Positions 8,337-17,858 are shown, counted from the stretch's first letter. The stretch: DNA of 64,000 nt from Granulosicoccus sp. (GCA_020627685.1 JAHDGK010000013.1:1-64000), one strand, 5' to 3'. Made by a program: numbers and translations. The notes: generated by a model not told the origin, from the sequence alone.

Positions 8337-9296
8337 GTGCCCGTTATCAATAGTCAGTTCAGGCCAACAGGCTTTTTGAAAAATGCGCACTTACAAACTG
8401 TATTGGCGTCTAAAGTTTTTAAACCAAAGCTGGTAGACACCACGCGAGAGCGGATTGATACACCCGATGGTGATTTCATCGATATCAATATCGCCCAGGG
8501 TGATTCTCAGAACGTCGTAGCCCTTTTCCACGGGCTGGCCGGTTGTGTCGAGAGTCCTTATATACAAGGTGTTGTTGCGGCGCTTAAGTCCTGTGGGTTT
8601 CAAGCGGTCTTAATGCACTGGCGCGGCTGCAGTGGTGAGCCTAACCGCCTTAGCCGAGCCTATCATTCCGGCGCGAGCGATGACATTGATTGGTTCATCC
8701 AGTATTTGAAAAATCGCTATGCCGATGCAAATCTCTATGCCGTTGGCTATTCACTCGGTGGCAATGCATTACTTAAGTACCTGGGGGAACAAGGCAACAA
8801 ATCTCCTCTGAAAGGTGCTATGGCCGTATCTCCTCCTTTGGTTTTATCCGAAGGGGCTAATCAGCTGGATCGCGGTTTTGCCAAGATCTACCAACGGTAC
8901 TTGCTTAATCTCATGCGTAAGCAGCATGAGAAAAAACGACTTCGATATCCCGATTTAAACGTGCCCGTTGCCCACAAAGGCTTAAATACTTTTTGGAAGT
9001 TTGACAACGAAATAACCGCCCCGCTACACGGATATGCCGGTGTGGATGATTACTACACACGCTGTAGCGCGCGCCAATACTTGTCGTCCATTCACGTACC
9101 CACACGAATTCTCAGTGCTCGTGATGACCCGTTTTTTACACAAGCGATCTTACCGGAGGCATCTGAGCTGTCTGATCAGGTCACATTGGAAATATCGGAA
9201 CACGGAGGCCATGTCGGTTTTCTGGGTGAATCTGGACGGTGGCTGGATTCGCACGTGGCTCACACGATGAATAATTTCAAAACCGCAGCGAATTGA
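8337..9296 (+). CDS. YheT-family alpha/beta hydrolase
   Basis: The 319-residue protein has the arrangement of the COG0429/YheT hydrolases: an FHGLAG oxyanion loop at about 63-68, HWRGCSGEPN at about 98-107, and the nucleophile elbow GYSLGGN near 140-146 (Ser in the centre), with a late Asp (ARDDPF) and His (EHGGHVGF). The physiological substrate is unknown. GTG at 8337 is the best start because the homologous region (FRPTGFLKNAHLQT) begins eight codons later. Its 3' end overlaps the 3' end of the convergent phosphatase gene by 20 bases. Confidence 0.9.
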   Translation: MPVINSQFRPTGFLKNAHLQTVLASKVFKPKLVDTTRERIDTPDGDFIDINIAQGDSQNVVALFHGLAGCVESPYIQGVVAALKSCGFQAVLMHWRGCSGEPNRLSRAYHSGASDDIDWFIQYLKNRYADANLYAVGYSLGGNALLKYLGEQGNKSPLKGAMAVSPPLVLSEGANQLDRGFAKIYQRYLLNLMRKQHEKKRLRYPDLNVPVAHKGLNTFWKFDNEITAPLHGYAGVDDYYTRCSARQYLSSIHVPTRILSARDDPFFTQAILPEASELSDQVTLEISEHGGHVGFLGESGRWLDSHVAHTMNNFKTAAN

Positions 9297-9915
9297 TCGC
9301 TTTTATCTGCCACGGCCCTCCCGGGTCTTTGCATTGCAGCCAGCACTGTGAGGCAGGATCAACATTGAATGTCATCGCGTCGGAAAGATCCCAGCCCAGA
9401 CACAGACAAACGAGTGCTCGAATAGAACCGCCGTGGGATATAACCGTCGCGGAAGCTTCGGTCTCTTGCTGCACACTGGTCAGCCACTCATTAAGCCATG
9501 ACTGACAGCGGTTGCATTGCTCATTGAACGTCTCACCGTTAGGGGGTGAGCGGTTGACCCAGTCTTCCCCCCACTTCGCGAGAATGTCCGGAGTGTTTTG
9601 ATGGACCTCATCCCAGGTTTGCCCTTCCCAATCGCCGAAGTCGAGCTCCACAAGCCGTTTATCGAATACAAGCTCAGGCAGCGAATACGAGCGTGTTGAT
9701 TCAAGAACGGTTCGGATAATATCGGCTGTTTCGCGAGTGCGTGTCATTGGACTGCAGAACCAATGAGTAGCCATGGCTTCGTGACGGAATGTCTTTGCCA
9801 AGGCATTAACTGATGCCCGACCCTTGTCTGATAAATCAATATCGGTGCGCCCTGCAACACCACCGGTGTCTGACCAGATCGTATGACCGTGGCGAACCAG
9901 ATGCAGGTTTATCAT
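9277..9915 (-). CDS. cobC: Histidine phosphatase, probable alpha-ribazole phosphatase
   Basis: The phosphoglycerate-mutase-like fold is shown by LVRHGHT at residues 5-11, the second arginine in the SPMTRTRETA motif, the GDWEGQTWDEV motif, and the late VISHGGSIRAL histidine. I place the start at the ATG at 9915, since it overlaps the cobS stop as ATGA and gives an N terminus typical of the family (212 residues). Removal of the 5'-phosphate of alpha-ribazole phosphate is inferred from its position after cobT and cobS; the fold alone also fits other phosphatases. Confidence 0.85.
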   Translation of the reverse strand: MINLHLVRHGHTIWSDTGGVAGRTDIDLSDKGRASVNALAKTFRHEAMATHWFCSPMTRTRETADIIRTVLESTRSYSLPELVFDKRLVELDFGDWEGQTWDEVHQNTPDILAKWGEDWVNRSPPNGETFNEQCNRCQSWLNEWLTSVQQETEASATVISHGGSIRALVCLCLGWDLSDAMTFNVDPASQCWLQCKDPGGPWQIKAINSLRF

Positions 9916-10676
9916 TGCAAATAAGCCAGTACCGACAGCAATATTGCTATCTCGACAATTTGATTTGTCGCACCCAAACAATCCCCGGTAATTCCGCCGA
10001 AGGCATGCTTAAAACGTTTGACCGATACAAATGCGGTTAGCCAGGCAACAGGAAGCAAGACAAATATAGCTGGCGAAGACAACCACCAAAGAGGGAGCAT
10101 TAACAAGATACTTATTAGAGTTGCCTCGATCAAACGCGTCATTGTCACCCCCTCAGCAACCACTTTATTGGCAGCTTCAGGACGAGCATAAGGGGCCGTG
10201 GCCATTAAAAAGACACTGCTCCAACGACTGAGAATATGAGCACTGACCAAGGCCACGACACAAACGACTAAATCGATAGCCAGCAACTCGCTGAGAAGAA
10301 CAAATTTACCCAAGACCAGCAGTATCAGGGCTAAGGCACCGTAGGTACCAACTCGACTATCCCGCATGATGTCGAGTTTCTTGTCGACATCAAACGCGCC
10401 TGCGCTGTCTGCGACATCTGCCAGCCCGTCTTCATGAAACGCACCGGTAATTCTAATGCCGAGAACGAGTGTTAAAAATACAGCGACGGGTATCGGTAGG
10501 AAATTCGAAAGGACAGCTAAAGAGAGTGCGAGCAAACAACCTACTAAGGCACCCACCGCCGGAAAGTACCGACTGGAATCGGACAGAACCTTTGCATCAG
10601 GACTACAGAATCTTCCAACGGGTAGTCGCGTTAGAAACATCAAGGCAGTACCAAAGGTAATGATCCGTGCTTTCAT
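9912..10676 (-). CDS. cobS: Adenosylcobinamide-GDP ribazoletransferase (cobalamin synthase)
   Basis: The inner-membrane enzyme joins adenosylcobinamide-GDP to alpha-ribazole. It begins with LMFLTRLPVG, has the FHEDGLADVADSAGAF motif near residues 80-96 with conserved acidic residues, and carries several hydrophobic helices. The ATG at 10676 overlaps the cobT stop as TGATG; a GTG one codon earlier is also possible. Stop-start overlaps on both sides indicate translational coupling with cobT and cobC. Confidence 0.95.
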   Translation of the reverse strand: MKARIITFGTALMFLTRLPVGRFCSPDAKVLSDSSRYFPAVGALVGCLLALSLAVLSNFLPIPVAVFLTLVLGIRITGAFHEDGLADVADSAGAFDVDKKLDIMRDSRVGTYGALALILLVLGKFVLLSELLAIDLVVCVVALVSAHILSRWSSVFLMATAPYARPEAANKVVAEGVTMTRLIEATLISILLMLPLWWLSSPAIFVLLPVAWLTAFVSVKRFKHAFGGITGDCLGATNQIVEIAILLSVLAYLQ

Positions 10677-11725
10677 CACTCACCAGTGGAGACGCCCGCC
10701 TCCGCAAAGCTTGCCATGTCTGACATGATCGCCGCAGCACCACGAACCAACGGGATTGCCATGGCAGCAGCAGATCCTTCACCGAGTCTCATGCCAAGCT
10801 GAAGCAACGGTTCTGCATTCAAAGTGTCTAGCGCCAGAGCATGGCCAATTTCAGCAGACCTGTGGGCAAACAGTAAATTGTCTCGCACCGCCGGTCGAAT
10901 TTGGCAAGCGACCAAAGCAGCTGATGTCACAATAAAACCATCGACAATAACCACCATACTGTGGGCGGGCGCTTCAAGCATTGCACCCACTATCGCCGCG
11001 ATTTCAAGTCCTCCGGCTTGCCGTAAGCATTCCATTGGATCATCACTTAATGATTCGAGTCGCTGCATAGCCTCCGCAACAACTCTTTGCTTAACCGGCA
11101 TTTGCTCATCACTCAACCCGGTTCCCCGACCGGTTACGTCAGCGGCAGCATCTGCATTCTGCGCGCACAGTAAACCCGTGAGTATTGCAGCCGAGGTGGT
11201 ATTGCCGATTCCCATTTCTCCAAGTCCAACACATTGGACTCCTTGATCAGCTGCACGCACTATCGCTTCCCTGCCCACTTGCAACGCAGAATCAAGCTGC
11301 TCGTGAGTCATTGCAGCGCCCTTGGCAAGATTGGCAGTCCCCCTAGTCACTTTCTGCTGAACGATGGCGCTGAATTCAGATAGGTCGCCATTGACTCCGA
11401 CATCTATGACTTCCAAAGAGGCATTCGCACTTTTGCTCAGTACGCACACAGCTGCGCCGCCTGCGGCAAAATTAGCCATCATTTGCACAGTCACTTCAGC
11501 CGGGAAAGCACTAACCCCCTCTTCGGTGACACCGTGATCCGCACCGAACACAATCACTCGAGCCGGATCAACGACGGGTTTTAAGGTTCTTTGAATGGTA
11601 GCTAACTGGACCGCTACAGACTCAAGCTGCCCTAATGAGCCGGGTGGCTTAGTCTTATTATCGATAGCATCCTGCGCGGATGATTTAAGTGTCGAAAGGT
11701 CCGTAGAAGAGTTGCTGGAGTTCAT
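10676..11725 (-). CDS. cobT: Nicotinate-nucleotide--dimethylbenzimidazole phosphoribosyltransferase
   Basis: It makes alpha-ribazole phosphate, the lower-ligand precursor of cobalamin. Family motifs are KPPGSLG (residues 26-32), FGADHGV near 64-70, the glycine-rich GLGEMGIGNTTSAA block at about 167-180, and the late Glu in the LRLGEGSAAA region (MRLGEGSAA). Normal length (349). With cobS and cobC it forms a nucleotide-loop assembly group; cobU/cobP is not in the window. It starts 16 bases after the PilZ gene, so the two may be cotranscribed. Confidence 0.96.
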   Translation of the reverse strand: MNSSNSSTDLSTLKSSAQDAIDNKTKPPGSLGQLESVAVQLATIQRTLKPVVDPARVIVFGADHGVTEEGVSAFPAEVTVQMMANFAAGGAAVCVLSKSANASLEVIDVGVNGDLSEFSAIVQQKVTRGTANLAKGAAMTHEQLDSALQVGREAIVRAADQGVQCVGLGEMGIGNTTSAAILTGLLCAQNADAAADVTGRGTGLSDEQMPVKQRVVAEAMQRLESLSDDPMECLRQAGGLEIAAIVGAMLEAPAHSMVVIVDGFIVTSAALVACQIRPAVRDNLLFAHRSAEIGHALALDTLNAEPLLQLGMRLGEGSAAAMAIPLVRGAAAIMSDMASFAEAGVSTGE

Positions 11726-11741
11726 TAATATGCATGGCGGT

Positions 11742-12305
11742 TCAAGTCTTAATCAATGAACTTTTATCGAGAATACGCTGCACATGACCTTCTATGAGCT
11801 TTCTATCGCCGTCGCTTAATCGCTCAAACAGGGCGCGATAACTGGGTTCATCACGTTTCGCCACCTCAGGTGCTTCATTACCATCCAATATGCGAGCATC
11901 GGTACGGATGCGAATTCCTGAGGGGAACAGCGTTAGTGTAATACCAATGAGTTCGCCTGGGCGCAATAGCATCGTATCGGCAAAGTGTATGCCGCCTGCG
12001 GATAAACTGACTTTGTGGGTAGGCGTCGCTCGTTTGCCCTCATCACCGTCCAGTAGCAGTTGCCTAATTCGCTCTTCGAGCTCATCGATGTAGGCACCGA
12101 CCGCAGGAAAATCCCGTCTAACAGTGGCATACCCTTCAATCTCGTACTTATCGTTTTTTCGAACAGTTTTGCGAGGCTTTGGCGTCACAACCTGACCAGC
12201 GGCCGGCATTTCGTTCAGTTTTTGAATTTCCAGGCCAACAGCGTCGTGAACACGCACATATTGGCGACGATCGGACTGAACAGCGGGGGTATCTTCAGTA
12301 TTCAT
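11742..12305 (-). CDS. PilZ-domain protein (putative cyclic di-GMP binder)
   Basis: The N terminus carries RRQYVR (residues 13-18), fitting the RxxxR part of the PilZ cyclic di-GMP motif, and SLSAGGIHF at about 101-109 fits the second part (D/N-x-S-x-x-G), with Ser in place of the usual Asp or Asn. About 80 residues separate the two parts, more than in a minimal PilZ domain, with basic and helical sequence between. The target is unknown. No cobalamin riboswitch sequence is apparent upstream, although cob genes follow on the same strand. Confidence 0.7.
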   Translation of the reverse strand: MNTEDTPAVQSDRRQYVRVHDAVGLEIQKLNEMPAAGQVVTPKPRKTVRKNDKYEIEGYATVRRDFPAVGAYIDELEERIRQLLLDGDEGKRATPTHKVSLSAGGIHFADTMLLRPGELIGITLTLFPSGIRIRTDARILDGNEAPEVAKRDEPSYRALFERLSDGDRKLIEGHVQRILDKSSLIKT

Positions 12306-12393
12306 CTGCGCTAGCCTGCCTTATATAACTGAAAGTAAGTGTAGCCACCTAAACAAGCAAATACTGGGCACATCGGTTACGCAGAGAATTCGC

Positions 12394-12399
12394 TATACT
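12394..12399 (+). promoter_or_regulatory. Putative -10 element of the tRNA-Arg(CCT) gene
   Basis: TATACT lies 17 bases before the 5' end of the mature tRNA. No good -35 is visible at 16-18 bases upstream, so only the -10 is proposed. Confidence 0.45.
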
Positions 12400-12415
12400 G
12401 CGTTATGTGAGTTCC

Positions 12416-12492
12416 GTCCCGGTAGCTCAGCTGGATAGAGCAGCCCCCTCCTAAGGGGCAGGTCGGGGGTTCGAATCCCTCCCGGGACACCA
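12416..12492 (+). tRNA. tRNA-Arg (anticodon CCT)
   Basis: The cloverleaf is complete: acceptor GTCCCGG pairs with CCGGGAC, the anticodon stem is GCCCC/GGGGC with loop CTCCTAA, and the T arm holds GGTTCGAATC. The anticodon is CCT, reading AGG. CCA is encoded. It stands alone on the plus strand between two minus-strand genes. Confidence 0.97.
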
Positions 12493-12560
12493 CTTTCCCC
12501 AAGATCTTCGAATTTGGGGCATCAATTCCCGCAATCTCAGTAGCCAAAAAATTGGGAATT

Positions 12561-12588
12561 GTGCTGAGGGGTTATCTCCCCTCAACAC
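12561..12588. terminator. Hairpin between the tRNA-Arg gene and the M42 peptidase gene
   Basis: TGAGGGG/CCCCTCA forms a 7-bp stem with a TTATCT loop, extended by GTG/CAC beyond one mismatch. TTTT follows on the plus side; on the minus side a run of six T residues lies further on. It is placed to end both the tRNA transcript and the peptidase transcript. Confidence 0.65.
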
Positions 12589-12610
12589 AAGTTTTACTGT
12601 CTAACAGGTT

Positions 12611-13858
12611 TCAATCACCTTTCTTTTTAAGTTTCTCAAATCCCTGGTGAATAATTGCGGTGGTTTGGTCCAGTCGAGGGTGAGACGCGCGGAACGAGGC
12701 GAAAAGATCGTCTTCTTTATCCATGGCTAAAAGCGTGTCTTTGAGTACATGAATAGCCGCTAACACGTCCCCCGTATGCCCGGATTCCGAGATGGTATGC
12801 ATATTTCGAGTTGGGAAACCAACGGACGTTGCAGCACTATCAACACTGGCCAACACAGCGGCCATGCCGTCTGTTCCTGTGTCGCGTCCGCTAACATCCA
12901 ACTGCATGGGAATGTCTGCAGCCATGGCAGCGCGTTTGATACGCGCATTGAGTTGCTCACTCACGATAGCGCCTGAAGACAAGGTAAAACCTTTGCCCAT
13001 TTCCAGCGGCTGCATATTTCGATCGCCGATGCTTGGTGCGGCGACATAATCATGATTGACATCAATGGCAATAAGAACGTCGGGGGCCATTTCACCCGCC
13101 AACACACGGCTGCCAAAACGACCGATTTCTTCATGCGATGCAATGGCATACAGCACGCGGATATTGTCGGTGCCGCCGGCTTCAGACACCAGGCGTGCCA
13201 CTTCAGCAGTAACAAAACATCCCAGCCCATTATCTAAGTAGGCGCCATAAAACGTGTCCGGACTGAATCCACGTTTGATAGGACGGTCGAGAATAATCGT
13301 ATCACCCGGCTTTAATCCCAATCGCTTGACCTGATCAGCTTTGTTCTCACCGTGTATTTGTAAATCCAAATACAGCGAATTGGGTCGAATGCCTTTGTCA
13401 CCCGTACGCTGAGCAGCATCAGAAAAGTGGATCGCACCCATCGCTTCGATAGTTCCGCCTTTGAGCGAACGATACTCACCGGGAACATCCGGGTTTTCAC
13501 TGAAAACAATCACTTCGTGTCCGATCAGAGTGCACGGTAAAAAAGAATCGCTATTGATGTAAACCTTGCCGTCCGCGGCAATCTTTCTTACCTGCATGCG
13601 GATTTTGTCGGCATGGCCAACGAGCATGACGCTGAACATATCGTCCTCACCCGGATGAGAATCCCACACGACACCGGCATTACCGACAAATTGGTGCATC
13701 TCCCAGGAATCAGGCATGAAGCTGTCGAAATAGGGTTTCAGCACACCCAGCGTCATGGCCGATTCTAAACCCACAGGACTGGGCGCTTTGAGAATGTCCC
13801 GCATGATGTCGAATTGTTCTTCGGGCATCGGGTTAGACCAAGGTTTACTTTGAGTCAT
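12611..13858 (-). CDS. M42-family (glutamyl/aspartyl-type) metallo-aminopeptidase
   Basis: The 415-residue protein has the co-catalytic dimetal site of the M42/M20 peptidases: VGHADKI (His and following acidic region), AYLDNGLG (bridging Asp), ASHEEIGRFG (catalytic Glu pair), AIDVNHD and, near the C terminus, RNMHTISE (His). An inserted beta domain follows the first His, as in M42 enzymes (residues about 95-200). It probably trims N-terminal residues from peptides in the cytoplasm. It is longer than typical M42 enzymes of 340-370 residues. No operon partner. Confidence 0.85.
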   Translation of the reverse strand: MTQSKPWSNPMPEEQFDIMRDILKAPSPVGLESAMTLGVLKPYFDSFMPDSWEMHQFVGNAGVVWDSHPGEDDMFSVMLVGHADKIRMQVRKIAADGKVYINSDSFLPCTLIGHEVIVFSENPDVPGEYRSLKGGTIEAMGAIHFSDAAQRTGDKGIRPNSLYLDLQIHGENKADQVKRLGLKPGDTIILDRPIKRGFSPDTFYGAYLDNGLGCFVTAEVARLVSEAGGTDNIRVLYAIASHEEIGRFGSRVLAGEMAPDVLIAIDVNHDYVAAPSIGDRNMQPLEMGKGFTLSSGAIVSEQLNARIKRAAMAADIPMQLDVSGRDTGTDGMAAVLASVDSAATSVGFPTRNMHTISESGHTGDVLAAIHVLKDTLLAMDKEDDLFASFRASHPRLDQTTAIIHQGFEKLKKKGD

Positions 13859-14009
13859 AGTTTTTTAACAAGTCAGTAGTCTGGTGTTAGATACGAAGAA
13901 TATAGGGATGAAACTGAAATCCGTATATAAATAAGTCAGCAATTTTATTCCTCGGCCTACAAATCCTTAACGGCGACATCTAGAGTCGTTTGAGCCACAG
14001 ATAACCCGC

Positions 14010-14945
14010 CTATTTTCGCTGCCCCAACCCGATACCAATAAAAATCAGGGTCAAGGACACCCACATCACGATAGTGGGAGTCTGAGAAAGGAACAACCAT
14101 CCCCAAAATACGGCAAAAAGTGGAATCAGATAACCCACGTTAGACATGAACACAGCGCCGGTATTTTGCACGATCTTCACGCGCAAGACATAGGCCGTGG
14201 CCGTGGGCCCAATCGCTAAAAACAACACAGCGCTTAACGTGATACCCGAGTATTCCTGCTGCCAAGGGGGGTACCACCAGATCAGAATGGGCAGCAACAC
14301 CAATGATGCTATGGCCAAAGAACTGGCCACCAGCAACAAACTGGGCATAGGGCCGAGTCGTCGGATCAATACAGCAGAAAGCGAATAGCAAGCAGCGGCT
14401 AACACCACTGCAAACATCGCGACAAGACTCCCACCACCAATCAACAGGCCTTGCCACAACAGGCACACAACCCCTAAGAAACCGAATACCAGCCCGACAA
14501 ATTTATTCCACGAGAAGCGGTCATCGTGTGTCATGTAATGTGACAACAACAATGAGAAAAATGGTGAGGACGCTAGCAATATACCGGTTGTCGCGCTGTC
14601 TATTCGAAGCTGTCCCCAACCAATCAGCGAGAATGGAACCACACTGTTAAGCAAACTGATCAGAGTGATCAGCCCCAGAGTCCTTCCATTGAACTTGGGA
14701 AGAAGCCCTTTCCAAAGACAAATTAGCCCCAAAATGATGGCGGCTAGAGAGATACGGTACGCGGCTATGGCGACCGGTGAGAAGTCATCCAGCGCTATCT
14801 CATTGAGTAGAAACGTACCGCCCCACATGCCTGCAGCGGTTAAAAGCAGTAAGTAGTCCCCAATTCCGGCTTTTCGCAGGCTCTGACTGTGTCTGTCTTG
14901 CAAGGTGTTATCGAGAACTCGAATTTTCGCGGATCGGACAGGCAT
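14010..14945 (-). CDS. EamA-family (DMT) transporter
   Basis: The inner-membrane protein of about 311 residues has ten hydrophobic segments in two EamA repeats, with the usual LTAAGMWGGTFLLNEIAL start to the first repeat. The substrate is unknown; relatives export amino acids or other metabolites. The ATG at 14945 gives about 28 hydrophilic residues before the first helix, so a later TTG start is possible. It is divergent from the hexosaminidase gene, with only 31 bases between the assigned starts. Confidence 0.85.
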   Translation of the reverse strand: MPVRSAKIRVLDNTLQDRHSQSLRKAGIGDYLLLLTAAGMWGGTFLLNEIALDDFSPVAIAAYRISLAAIILGLICLWKGLLPKFNGRTLGLITLISLLNSVVPFSLIGWGQLRIDSATTGILLASSPFFSLLLSHYMTHDDRFSWNKFVGLVFGFLGVVCLLWQGLLIGGGSLVAMFAVVLAAACYSLSAVLIRRLGPMPSLLLVASSLAIASLVLLPILIWWYPPWQQEYSGITLSAVLFLAIGPTATAYVLRVKIVQNTGAVFMSNVGYLIPLFAVFWGWLFLSQTPTIVMWVSLTLIFIGIGLGQRK

Positions 14946-14976
14946 AATGCCAGTTCAAAAGCTCGATCACATCACT

Positions 14977-17820
14977 ATGAAAAAGATTTTCAGTGCAGCC
15001 CTACCCGCCATCGTGTCCACAGCTCTTATATTGAGTGCCTGCGGAGGAGGATCCAGCAGTTCAACACCAGGAACCACAGGTGGCGGATCCGATGGCACTA
15101 CCGATTCTGGAAACGGGGGTGGCGACGGCTCATCCACCGGAGGCGATAGCAGCTCACTGAGTCACGGCGGTACTGCTGTTCCTGTGAACAGTGTAGACCC
15201 AACGACAACCAGCTTCTTTTCAACCCGAGGCAGAGACAAGGCCGCAGCCTTGCCCGACAATCTTGCTGTCGTATTTGACGTTGTCGAAAACCACGGTGGT
15301 GATGCTTTCGCTTCCGGGACAACACCTAACTGCAGCAGCCTCGGTGCGCAATACAGTTCCTGCAGTATTTCAAATATACATATCAAGGATGCCACCGGAA
15401 CTCTAAACAGTGGTGACTGGAAGTTGTACTTTCACAGCATTCGCCGGGTGCTACGGGTCGACAGCAACGAATTCACCGTGACTCACGTTAATGGCGATTT
15501 AAATTACATCGAACCTTCAGCAGGCTTTCTTGGGTTTGATGGCAATGTTAAAACCATAGGCTTGGTCACGGAATACAACTACCTTATCGAATCAGACTTT
15601 ATGCCCCGCTACTGGTTAGTACGTGACAGCGGTGCAGTTACCGTCATTAACAACACGAATAACGATACGGACGAGTCTCAATACGCAACAACAATTTCTG
15701 GCGATAACCAACGAGCATTCAACGGTGAGCCTATTGATCTTGCTACCGCGTCAACACGATTTTCTAAAAACTCTGATATCGATGCCATTGCCGCTACTTT
15801 GAGTGCAACCGATATACAGTCGCGCATCATCCCCCGACCAAGCAGCATTGCTTTGGGTGCAGGTGTTTTGGACATCGGAGGAGGATTTTCCTTCTCAGGC
15901 ACGTCCCTTGATGCCGGTTCTGTTGCGGCACTAAACGCTCGTCAGGCACAATTTATGAGTACTGCTGCGGGAGTACCACTCACCGCCGTCATCGATTCTT
16001 CCATGGCAACAGACAGCTATACACTGTCAGTGGCAGCTGGCGGTATTAGCATGGCAGGTGCGGATCAACAATCATTGTTCTATGCGGCACAGTCGTTGTT
16101 GTCTCTTGTTCAACCCGGTGTTGGTACGATTCCATTCGTGAACATCAGTGATTCACCGCGGTTCGAATATCGCGGCATGCATGTCGATGTTGCCCGGAAC
16201 TTCCATTCAGTGGCATCCATACAACGGCTACTCGATCAGATGGCTGCTTACAAAATGAACAAACTTCATTTGCACTTAAGTGACGATGAAGGTTGGCGCT
16301 TGGAAATACCGTCACTACCGGAATTAACTAGCATAGGAGCCCGCCGCAGCTTCCAGCTCGATGCATCAGGTAATGTCACGGAATCAACGGGCCTAATGCC
16401 ACAACTTGGTTCAGGTCCGTCTACTGATAATCAAGGCACAGGCTTTTTCTCTCGCGCTCAATTTATTTCGCTCATTGAGTATGCGTTACAGCGACATATC
16501 CAGATTATTCCAGAGTTCGATATGCCGGCACACGCGCGTGCAGCTGTTGTTGCCATGCGTGTTCGTGCGCAAAACCTTGGTGACATCAACGATATAAATG
16601 TTCGACTTGATGATCCTGCAGATACCTCTAGATACCTGACCATTCAACACTACAACGATGGCATCCTTAATCCTTGCCTACCCGGTACATACAACTTTAT
16701 AGAAACGGTTATCACCGACGTACGATCCATGTACACAGCTGCCGGTGCTACCTTAGATACGTGGCACATGGGTGGCGATGAAGCCAACAATGTGTTTACC
16801 GGCGGTGGCTTTCAGGACGTGAACGCCGGTTCAAAAGTTCCTTGGCGCGGCGAGATTACACGCAGCGATTGGGATTTCCCGTGGGAAGCATCTCCGGCTT
16901 GCCAGACGTTTATTGCCAATACACCAGGTGTTAATTCTCGCGATGATCTGCAACCCTATTTCGTTAAAGAAGTTGCACAACGTGTAGCTGATGCAGGCAT
17001 AGCAACATTTTATGCGTATCAGGATATCTACGATGACATCAGTGCCAGCGAGTTAGCAACGTTAAACGCAGGTGTCGGCTATTGGGAGCCTGTGAGCACA
17101 TCAGCGGGTTATAACAATATCAATGGCTACTCGAACCGCGGCTTTGAAACATTAGTTGCCGTACCTGACTTTTTGTATTTCGATTTTCCACAAGAAGTTG
17201 ATCCAGAGGAACGAGGCTATTACTGGGCTACGCGATACACCGATACACGAAAAGTGTTCGGCTTTGCGCCGGAGAACCTTCCACAAAATGCAGAGACGTC
17301 TGTAAACCGCGACGGTAACAGTTGGACGGCAGCGGGCAATGCGACTAATCAAGGCTTTGTAGGCATGCAAGGGCAACTTTGGAGCGAGACGGTACGGACA
17401 CCCGAACAATTTGATTACATGGTCTTCCCTCGACTGCTGGCTTTAGCCGAGCGTGCCTGGTCAAGAGGTTCATGGGAGCAAGACTATGTGCCAGGTATCA
17501 CCTACTCTGGTACAACAAACCTTGTGGATAAAAATGCGTTGAACGATGACTACGCGAGGTTTGCAGCTGCCTTAGGTTATAAAGAACTCAGAAAGCTGGA
17601 TGCGGCAGGAATTCGTTACCGGGTATCCGTGCCTGGCGCCAGTGTCAATGGTGGTCAACTTAATATGAACAGTGACCTTCCGGGCTTACCTTTGGAATAC
17701 TCAACCGATGGAACGAGTTTCCAACCGTATACAGGTGTTACCTCGGCAGCAGGCGTCGTAGCGATTCGAGCGCGATCTGCCGACAATGCCAGAGCTGGCC
17801 GCGTAGACTCTGTAGAGTGA
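14977..17820 (+). CDS. GH20 beta-N-acetylhexosaminidase (chitobiase) lipoprotein
   Basis: The enzyme cleaves terminal N-acetylglucosamine from chitin oligosaccharides. I take the ATG at 14977 because it gives a clean lipoprotein signal with LSAC at residues 19-22; an upstream ATG at 14905 would overlap the divergent gene. After C22 comes a Gly/Ser/Thr linker, then a chitobiase N-terminal carbohydrate-binding domain, a GH20b domain (from IIPRPSSI), the GH20 barrel (EYRGMHVDVARNFH, LHLHLSDDEGWRLE) with catalytic D601-E602 in HMGGDE, and a C-terminal chitobiase-type domain. The 947-residue length fits marine chitobiases. The lipid anchor implies periplasmic or surface location. Confidence 0.93.
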   Translation: MKKIFSAALPAIVSTALILSACGGGSSSSTPGTTGGGSDGTTDSGNGGGDGSSTGGDSSSLSHGGTAVPVNSVDPTTTSFFSTRGRDKAAALPDNLAVVFDVVENHGGDAFASGTTPNCSSLGAQYSSCSISNIHIKDATGTLNSGDWKLYFHSIRRVLRVDSNEFTVTHVNGDLNYIEPSAGFLGFDGNVKTIGLVTEYNYLIESDFMPRYWLVRDSGAVTVINNTNNDTDESQYATTISGDNQRAFNGEPIDLATASTRFSKNSDIDAIAATLSATDIQSRIIPRPSSIALGAGVLDIGGGFSFSGTSLDAGSVAALNARQAQFMSTAAGVPLTAVIDSSMATDSYTLSVAAGGISMAGADQQSLFYAAQSLLSLVQPGVGTIPFVNISDSPRFEYRGMHVDVARNFHSVASIQRLLDQMAAYKMNKLHLHLSDDEGWRLEIPSLPELTSIGARRSFQLDASGNVTESTGLMPQLGSGPSTDNQGTGFFSRAQFISLIEYALQRHIQIIPEFDMPAHARAAVVAMRVRAQNLGDINDINVRLDDPADTSRYLTIQHYNDGILNPCLPGTYNFIETVITDVRSMYTAAGATLDTWHMGGDEANNVFTGGGFQDVNAGSKVPWRGEITRSDWDFPWEASPACQTFIANTPGVNSRDDLQPYFVKEVAQRVADAGIATFYAYQDIYDDISASELATLNAGVGYWEPVSTSAGYNNINGYSNRGFETLVAVPDFLYFDFPQEVDPEERGYYWATRYTDTRKVFGFAPENLPQNAETSVNRDGNSWTAAGNATNQGFVGMQGQLWSETVRTPEQFDYMVFPRLLALAERAWSRGSWEQDYVPGITYSGTTNLVDKNALNDDYARFAAALGYKELRKLDAAGIRYRVSVPGASVNGGQLNMNSDLPGLPLEYSTDGTSFQPYTGVTSAAGVVAIRARSADNARAGRVDSVE

Positions 17821-17829
17821 TCAACACCC

Positions 17830-17858
17830 ATCGTCTTTTAAACAAAGACGATTTGGTT
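17830..17858 (+). terminator. Intrinsic terminator of the hexosaminidase gene
   Basis: ATCGTCTTT and AAAGACGAT pair perfectly (9 bp, loop TAAAC), ten bases after the stop codon, and are followed by TTGGTTTG. Confidence 0.75.

Noticed and set aside
9277-9296. 20-base overlap of the convergent 3' ends of the hydrolase and cobC genes
   Set aside because: Both stop codons fit their families and such short convergent overlaps are common; not evidence for antisense control.
12306-12415. Possible cobalamin riboswitch upstream of the PilZ-cobT group
   Set aside because: I could not find a B12-box-like sequence or the expected multi-stem layout in the 110 bases available.
12497-12519. CCCCAA/TTGGGG hairpin just after tRNA-Arg(CCT)
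   Set aside because: The stem has only six pairs with a long loop and no T tract; the hairpin at 12561-12588 is the better terminator.
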